From Thermodesulfatator sp. (GTDB taxonomy: Bacteria; Desulfobacterota; Thermodesulfobacteria; Thermodesulfobacteriales; Thermodesulfobacteriaceae), in contig QOAM01000137.1 of assembly GCA_003978075.1 (NCBI GenBank), positions 1 through 10,342 of the forward strand: a DNA stretch of 10,342 nt. Reading direction: 5' to 3'. A model generated the notes under the pieces. It did no database searches and was not told the DNA's origin. It saw only the letters and a program-made list of their open reading frames with translations. Below are positions 6,923 through 10,342 of the stretch, in pieces. The stretch's first letter is position 1. Each line of letters starts with the position of its first letter. The translations under genes and the position numbers were made by a program.

Positions 6923-7413
6923 CTTTCCTCCTCCGGGGGGCGATCCAGGCCGAAGGCCTCGTGCAGGGCCCGCACCGCCAACTCGGTGAACTTCTCGTCG
7001 ATCACACAGGAGACCTTGATCTCCGAGGTGGAGATCATCTGGATATTGATTCCGTGGCGGGCCAAGGTTTCGAACATACGGGCCGCCACCCCAGCGTGGG
7101 TGCGCATGCCGGCCCCCACAATGGAGACCTTGGCAATGTCTTCGGCGCTCTCCACCCGTTCAGCCCCGATCTCTCGGGCGATCTTTTCTACAAGACGCAC
7201 GGCCTCGCGCAGGGTGGTCCGGGGCACGGTAAAGGTGAGATCCGCCCGTCCGTCAGGACGGCCGGTCTGGATGATCATGTCCACCAGGATGCCTCGTTCG
7301 GCAATGGGACCGAAGATGCGGGCCGCCACCCCGGGTTGATCCGGCACTCCGTAAAGACTAATACGGGCCTCGTTGCGGTTGTAAGTTACCCCTGAGACCA
7401 GGACCCTCTCCAT
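6919..7413 (-). CDS. Nested aspartokinase beta subunit from an internal start in lysC (predicted)
   Basis: Met246 of LysC (ATG at 7413-7411) is preceded by a perfect AGGAGG (plus-strand CCTCCT at 7422-7427) with 8 bases between, stronger than the signal at the lysC start itself. Initiation here would give a 164-aa protein, in frame, containing only the two ACT domains. In Bacillus subtilis LysC the separate beta subunit also starts at an internal codon near residue 246 and is 163 aa long, and Thermus and Corynebacterium aspartokinases use the same alpha2-beta2 arrangement. The position therefore fits the family exactly. The GAGGAGG could also arise simply from coding the acidic linker EEDEE, so the proof must be experimental or comparative. 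Confidence 0.6.
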   Translation of the reverse strand: MERVLVSGVTYNRNEARISLYGVPDQPGVAARIFGPIAERGILVDMIIQTGRPDGRADLTFTVPRTTLREAVRLVEKIAREIGAERVESAEDIAKVSIVGAGMRTHAGVAARMFETLARHGINIQMISTSEIKVSCVIDEKFTELAVRALHEAFGLDRPPEEER

Positions 7414-8148
7414 CTCTTCGTCCTCCTCGGTGATGATGGTGCCCGGGACCTCAGAGAAGGTAGACCGCACATGCAGAGGCACCCGGTAGATCATGGCAAA
7501 CTCTACGGCCCGAATTTCCAGCACCTTGGCCCCGGCACTGGCCAGCTCTAACATCTCTTCATAGGAGATCTTCTCCAGCTTGCGGGCCCGGGAGACGATG
7601 CGGGGGTCGGCGGTATAGACCCCCTCTACATCGGTAAAGATCTCGCAGAGATCGGCCTTAAGAGCCGCGGCCAGGGCCACCGCGGTGGTGTCTGAGCCCC
7701 CGCGCCCCAGGGTGGTTATGTCCCCATTTTCCGTCACCCCTTGAAAGCCCGCCACCACCACTATCTCTCCCCGGGCCAGGACCTCCCTCAAACGCTCCGT
7801 CCCGATGTCCTGAATGCGGGCCCGGGTGTAAAGCCTGTTGGTCAGGATAGGTATTTGATAGGCCAAGAAGGCCCGGGCAGGGTAGCCCATGGCCCGCAGA
7901 GCGATGGCCAGCAGGGAGGCCGTGACCTGCTCCCCGGTGGCCACCAGCATATCTAGCTCCCGAGGAGAGGGTTCGGAAGCCAGTTCATAGGCTAGGGAGA
8001 GGAGGCGATCTGTCTCCCCAGCCATAGCCGAGACCACTACCACCAGCTGATGCCCCTGGTCCTTGTAATGGGCCACCCGACGGGCTACCCGACGCAGGCG
8101 ATCCAGATCTCCTACCGAGGTGCCCCCGAACTTCTGGACGATGAGCAT
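6919..8148 (-). CDS. lysC: Aspartate kinase (aspartokinase II type, two ACT domains)
   Basis: It phosphorylates L-aspartate, the entry step to lysine, methionine, threonine and diaminopimelate. The amino-acid kinase domain (about 1-245) has KFGGTSVGD (6-14), FQGVTENGDITTLGRGGSDTTA (135-156) and FTDVEGVYTADPRIV (171-185). Two ACT domains, at about 265-335 and 343-402, should bind lysine and/or threonine as feedback inhibitors. The 409 aa match Bacillus LysC alpha (408). The start is ATG at 8148, one base after the stop of the J-domain gene, so the two are coupled. The stop overlaps the cimA start (ATGA). An internal start for a beta subunit is annotated separately. No lysine riboswitch is visible upstream. 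Confidence 0.96.
   Translation of the reverse strand: MLIVQKFGGTSVGDLDRLRRVARRVAHYKDQGHQLVVVVSAMAGETDRLLSLAYELASEPSPRELDMLVATGEQVTASLLAIALRAMGYPARAFLAYQIPILTNRLYTRARIQDIGTERLREVLARGEIVVVAGFQGVTENGDITTLGRGGSDTTAVALAAALKADLCEIFTDVEGVYTADPRIVSRARKLEKISYEEMLELASAGAKVLEIRAVEFAMIYRVPLHVRSTFSEVPGTIITEEDEEMERVLVSGVTYNRNEARISLYGVPDQPGVAARIFGPIAERGILVDMIIQTGRPDGRADLTFTVPRTTLREAVRLVEKIAREIGAERVESAEDIAKVSIVGAGMRTHAGVAARMFETLARHGINIQMISTSEIKVSCVIDEKFTELAVRALHEAFGLDRPPEEER
7422..7427 (-). promoter_or_regulatory. Internal ribosome binding site in lysC
   Basis: AGGAGG on the minus strand, full complement to the 16S rRNA tail, eight bases before the in-frame ATG at 7413. It sits in the linker between the kinase domain and the first ACT domain, where a regulatory subunit would be expected to begin. 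Confidence 0.6.
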
Positions 8149-8149
8149 C

Positions 8150-8452
8150 CTATTCTTTTCCCTTCTTTCCCGCCCAGACGGGATCTTCTCCGAAGTGTAA
8201 AAACCACCACTCTTCAGCCGAAGCTCCTCGATCGTTGGGGGCCAGCTCGATGCGATAATGTTCGCAGTAATCCATAAGGAGATGGTAAGCCTCGTTGAGG
8301 GCCTTCATGCGTTCGGCATCTCCGGCACGATCCGGATGAAAGCGCGCCGCCAGGCGCCGATAGGCTTCCCGGATTTCGGCCCGGGTGGTCTCCCGGGGAA
8401 GCCCTAAAAGCCTCCGCGCCTCCTCCAATTTGCGCCACTTGCGGGTCTGCAT
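8150..8452 (-). CDS. Small J-domain (DnaJ-like) protein
   Basis: A 100-aa protein consisting of a J domain plus a short tail. ARRLLGLPRETTRAEIREAYRRLAARFHPDRAGDAERMKALNEAYHLLMDY covers helices I to IV, with the essential HPD triad at 39-41. J domains stimulate the ATPase of DnaK-type Hsp70. There is no Gly/Phe region, zinc-finger or substrate-binding domain, so it is not DnaJ itself but a specialised co-chaperone of unknown client. The C-terminus (EEWWFLHFGEDPVWAGKKGKE) is Trp-rich and then basic. It is the first gene of the minus-strand cluster, and its stop lies one base before the lysC start. The start is ATG at 8452 with only a weak Shine-Dalgarno. Confidence 0.85.
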   Translation of the reverse strand: MQTRKWRKLEEARRLLGLPRETTRAEIREAYRRLAARFHPDRAGDAERMKALNEAYHLLMDYCEHYRIELAPNDRGASAEEWWFLHFGEDPVWAGKKGKE

Positions 8453-8502
8453 GAGTTTCCAAGGTCCCCTGAGGCTTAGCCCTAAGTGCTCTTTACCCTG
8501 AG

Positions 8503-8531
8503 TTCACAATCTATTTTAAAGTCTATATAAT
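8503..8531 (+). promoter_or_regulatory. Sigma-70-type promoter for mtaB
   Basis: TTCACA (8503-8508, five of six to the -35 consensus), a 17-base spacer, and a perfect TATAAT (8526-8531). Transcription should start near 8538, giving a leader of roughly 74 bases before the GTG of mtaB. It lies in the only divergent intergenic space of the window. A matching promoter for the minus-strand J-domain/lysC cluster must lie in the same 150 bases, but I see only weak candidates (for example TAAAAT with no good -35). Confidence 0.7.
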
Positions 8532-8540
8532 TTTTGGGTA

Positions 8541-8568
8541 GAGACTTCTGACTGCTTTCAGAGGTCTC
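8541..8568 (+). promoter_or_regulatory. Eleven-pair leader hairpin upstream of mtaB
   Basis: GAGACTTCTGA (8541-8551), loop CTGCTT, TCAGAGGTCTC (8558-8568). All eleven positions pair in RNA if the T8546-G8563 wobble is counted. It begins within a few bases of the predicted transcription start, so the mtaB mRNA would start with a stem-loop. No T tract follows on either strand, so it is not a standard terminator. It could be a stabilising 5' structure, a protein-binding dyad at the DNA level, or a control element. Confidence 0.55.
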
Positions 8569-8611
8569 CTTAGCATAATCCTGAAGCAGAAAACTTCAAT
8601 CTTTACGGACC

Positions 8612-9904
8612 GTGGCCTCGACCTTCTGTGTGCTCACCCTGGGTTGCAAGGTAAATCAGGTGGAGGGGGCCTTTTTGGAGGAGGCCCTTGCGGCCCGGGG
8701 GTGGATTCCGGTGAAACTGGGGGCAGGGCCGGAGGTGGCCATCGTCAATACTTGTGCGGTAACCTCCCGGGCTACAGCGGAGGCCCGCAAGCTCATCCGC
8801 CGGGCCCAGGCCGCCGCTTCGCGTTTGGTGGTGGTCACCGGTTGTTACGCCCAGGTCCAGCCGGAGGAGGTCCAGAGGACGGCCGGAGGAGGGGCCCTGG
8901 TGCTGGGCCACAAAGAAAAGTTCGAAATCCCGGAGATCCTCTCTGGTGAAGCTGAGCCTTTGCGGGGAGAGATTCGGGTGAGCCCTTCCGCGGAGCTGCG
9001 CCAGGCCAGAGCAGCTCCGGTTCGACGCTTTGCAGGGCATGCCCGGGCCTTCCTGCGCGTCCAAGACGGCTGTAGCCAATGCTGCAGCTATTGCATCGTG
9101 CCCCGGGCCCGGGGGCCAGCCCGCAGTCTCCCCCTTCGTGAGGTCCTCCGCCAGGCTCGCATCTTCGAAGAAGAGGGGTTCCAAGAGGTGGTGGTCACCG
9201 GTATCCATTTGGGGGTCTGGGGGAGGGACCTTTCTCCTCCAGCCACCCTGGTGGATCTTCTGCGGGCCTTGGAAGAAGCGGGCTCTTTTCGAATCCGGCT
9301 CTCTTCCCTGGAGGTCACGGAGATCACCCCAGCGCTCCTATCTTGGGCGGAGTCCTCGGAGAAATTCTGTCCGCATTTCCATGTGCCTCTTCAGAGCGGG
9401 GACGACCGGATCTTGGCGGCTATGGGGCGCCCCTACACCCGGGATTTTTATCTCTCTGTGCTTCGGGAAATCCGGGTCCGATTTCCAGAGGCTGCTCTAG
9501 GAGCGGACGTTATGGTGGGCTTTCCCGGAGAAGACGAGGAGGCCTTCCTGCGCACCTATCGGCTGATAGAAGAGAGCCCGCTCACCTATCTTCATGTCTT
9601 TCCCTATTCCCCTAGGCCAGGTACTCCGGCGGCGACAAGGCCCCGACCCTCTCCAGAAATAGCGGCCCAAAGGGCCCAGGCCTTGCGGGAACTGGCAGTC
9701 CGAAAAAAGCAGATCTTTGCTCAAAACCAGGTGGGGCGAATCCTTTGGGTACTGGCAGAAAAGAAAGAAGAAGGCTTGTGGAAAGGGACCTCAGAAAATT
9801 ATCTAGTGGTTTACTTTCATTCCTCGGAAGAGCTTCGGGGCCAGATCGTTCCGGTCAAAATTGTAGAGGCTAAGGGGACGTCCCTTTGGGGGAAAAGGCT
9901 TTGA
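8612..9904 (+). CDS. mtaB: tRNA N6-threonylcarbamoyladenosine (t6A37) methylthiotransferase
   Basis: A radical-SAM methylthiotransferase that adds a methylthio group to t6A37 next to the anticodon of ANN-reading tRNAs, improving decoding accuracy. The N-terminal UPF0004 domain carries the auxiliary-cluster cysteines C12 (TLGCKVNQ), C48 (NTCAVTS) and C78 (VTGCYA). The radical SAM domain has CSQCCSYC, that is C154-X3-C158-X2-C161 with an extra Cys157. ADVMVGFPGEDEEAF lies in the distal part of that domain. A TRAM RNA-binding domain ends the protein at about 370-430. TLGCKVNQ, rather than the MiaB or RimO version, places it in the MtaB branch. The length is 430 aa. The start GTG at 8612 has a poor Shine-Dalgarno, and the frame is closed at 8582. 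The 3' end overlaps the converging lipid gene by 35 bases. Confidence 0.92.
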   Translation: MASTFCVLTLGCKVNQVEGAFLEEALAARGWIPVKLGAGPEVAIVNTCAVTSRATAEARKLIRRAQAAASRLVVVTGCYAQVQPEEVQRTAGGGALVLGHKEKFEIPEILSGEAEPLRGEIRVSPSAELRQARAAPVRRFAGHARAFLRVQDGCSQCCSYCIVPRARGPARSLPLREVLRQARIFEEEGFQEVVVTGIHLGVWGRDLSPPATLVDLLRALEEAGSFRIRLSSLEVTEITPALLSWAESSEKFCPHFHVPLQSGDDRILAAMGRPYTRDFYLSVLREIRVRFPEAALGADVMVGFPGEDEEAFLRTYRLIEESPLTYLHVFPYSPRPGTPAATRPRPSPEIAAQRAQALRELAVRKKQIFAQNQVGRILWVLAEKKEEGLWKGTSENYLVVYFHSSEELRGQIVPVKIVEAKGTSLWGKRL

Positions 9905-10243
9905 CCGTGCGGTAGAGATAATGCACCCCTGAGGCGATGGTCAGCCCCCCGGTAAGGTAAAAGAGGGGCCCGAGGAGAGCCGGAGGGGCCTCAGCCAGGA
10001 CCGCCGCCGCGGTAAAGATCTGGAAAGCGGTGTTGACCTTGGAGGGCCAGCTGGGGCGGATCTCCGGGGGAATAGAAAGGAGATAAAGGACCAGAAAGCC
10101 GCTCACGATGAAGACATCGCGGCTTACCACCAGCACAGCCAAGGCCGAGGGAAGATAGCCCTTCCAGGCACAAAGCACATAAATGGTGTCCAAGAGAATG
10201 CCAGTTTTAAGGATCCCGACAGCTTGACTTTGATCCTTTAATT
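9870..10243 (-). pseudogene. Truncated CDP-alcohol phosphatidyltransferase (PgsA-like), disrupted by an IS end
   Basis: The protein sequence LDTIYVLCAWKGYLPSALAVLVVSRDVFIVSGFLVLYLL, then RPSWPSKVNTAFQI and SGVHYLYR, matches the C-terminal half of CDP-alcohol phosphatidyltransferases of the PgsA type. These make phosphatidylglycerophosphate or related lipids in the inner membrane. At least three membrane segments are visible. The catalytic motif DGxxARx8GxxxDxxxD, which should precede this part, is absent. The reading frame instead runs into the terminal repeat of a mobile element at 10244, where an ATG (10250-10248) or TTG (10286) could start a chimeric product. The surviving frame is undamaged, which suggests a recent event. 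The breakpoint lies between about 10205 and 10244. Its last 35 bases overlap mtaB. Confidence 0.75.
10209..10238. repeat. Short inverted repeat beside the IS junction
   Basis: AAGGATC (10209-10215) and GATCCTT (10232-10238) form perfect 7-base arms around a 16-base loop. This lies directly between the recognisable lipid-gene coding sequence and the first base of the IS terminal repeat. It may be chance, a target-site feature, or part of the junction. Confidence 0.35.
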
Positions 10244-10273
10244 TGCACATTTTTCTGTGAAAATAATGCTGAT
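10244..10273 (+). repeat. IS terminal repeat, copy 1
   Basis: It begins TGCACATTTTTC and ends GCTGAT, identical to copy 2 at 27 of 30 positions. It contains the small dyad TTTTC-TGT-GAAAA, typical of a protein-binding site. Confidence 0.75.
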
Positions 10274-10298
10274 GTATCTCCAACAACCTAGCTGTAAC

Positions 10299-10325
10299 AT
10301 TCTAACATGCACATTTTTCAGTCAA
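10299..10325 (-). promoter_or_regulatory. Possible outward-facing promoter in the IS end
   Basis: On the minus strand, TTGACT (10325-10320, five of six to the -35 consensus) and TAGAAT (10304-10299, five of six to the -10) with a short 15-base spacer. It points out of the IS toward the truncated lipid gene. The spacer is at the lower limit, so this is tentative. Confidence 0.3.
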
Positions 10326-10337
10326 AATAAAGCTGAT
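10308..10337 (+). repeat. IS terminal repeat, copy 2
   Basis: Direct copy of the preceding 30-base repeat, offset by 64 bases (about six helical turns), differing at positions 13, 16 and 24. The spacing would place both copies on the same face of the DNA. Confidence 0.75.
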
Positions 10338-10342
10338 ACAAT

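Larger units (their letters stand above)
10244..10342. mobile_element. Terminus of an IS21-family-like element continuing beyond the window
   Basis: Starting at TG (10244) are two direct copies of a 30-base AT-rich sequence, 64 bases apart, in a genome that is otherwise GC-rich. IS21-family elements are known for repeated copies of their terminal sequence near each end, serving as transposase binding sites, and they usually begin with TG. The element begins where the PgsA-like gene loses homology. No transposase frame is in view because the window ends at 10342, so the family assignment rests on end structure alone, with indirect support from the istB remnant at 244-483. Confidence 0.6.

Noticed and set aside
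1..10342. Search by eye for CRISPR arrays, tRNA or rRNA genes, toxin-antitoxin pairs, phage or defence genes.
   Set aside because: None found. Apart from the IS material, the gene content is ordinary metabolism, repair and RNA modification.

Overview
The window reads as chromosomal DNA from a GC-rich, anaerobic, probably thermophilic bacterium. My best guess is the Thermodesulfobacteriota (formerly Thermodesulfobacteria/Deltaproteobacteria). The guess rests on a CooC-type nickel chaperone beside a citramalate synthase, on tight gene packing, and on the overall style of the proteins. It is inference and was not tested by any search.

Left edge (1-535): the last codons of a plus-strand gene, a hairpin terminator, then a scar. 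The scar holds, on the minus strand, a degraded 3' piece of an IS21-family istB gene. This abuts the C-terminal tail of an otherwise missing protein, which ends in a hydrophobic segment plus an Arg-rich tail, like a surface-sorting signal. There is no intact gene between 48 and 535.

Plus-strand housekeeping cluster (536-3365): an unrecognised 232-aa protein, endonuclease III (nth), an RluD-type pseudouridine synthase and dephospho-CoA kinase (coaE). Each gene overlaps the next by 8 to 17 bases, which points to one translationally coupled transcript.

Minus-strand metabolic cluster (8452 down to 3317): a J-domain protein, aspartate kinase (lysC), citramalate synthase (cimA), a CooC-like ATPase and bifunctional RibD. 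LysC opens the aspartate pathway (Lys/Met/Thr). CimA opens the threonine-independent route to isoleucine, so the pair splits isoleucine off from the pathway that LysC controls. lysC contains a well-formed internal ribosome binding site and start codon exactly where the beta subunit of Bacillus-type aspartokinase II begins. The cooC gene is an orphan here, because no CO dehydrogenase is in view.

Right part (8463-10342): a clear plus-strand promoter and an 11-bp leader hairpin precede mtaB, a tRNA methylthiotransferase. mtaB converges on and overlaps a CDP-alcohol phosphatidyltransferase remnant. The N-terminal, catalytic half of that remnant is replaced by the end of a mobile element, which carries two direct 30-bp repeats of the IS21 type and runs off the window.

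I see no CRISPR array, tRNA, rRNA, phage genes or obvious new defence system. The points most worth checking are the nested lysC start, the IS-disrupted lipid gene, the sorting-tail scar and the mtaB leader.
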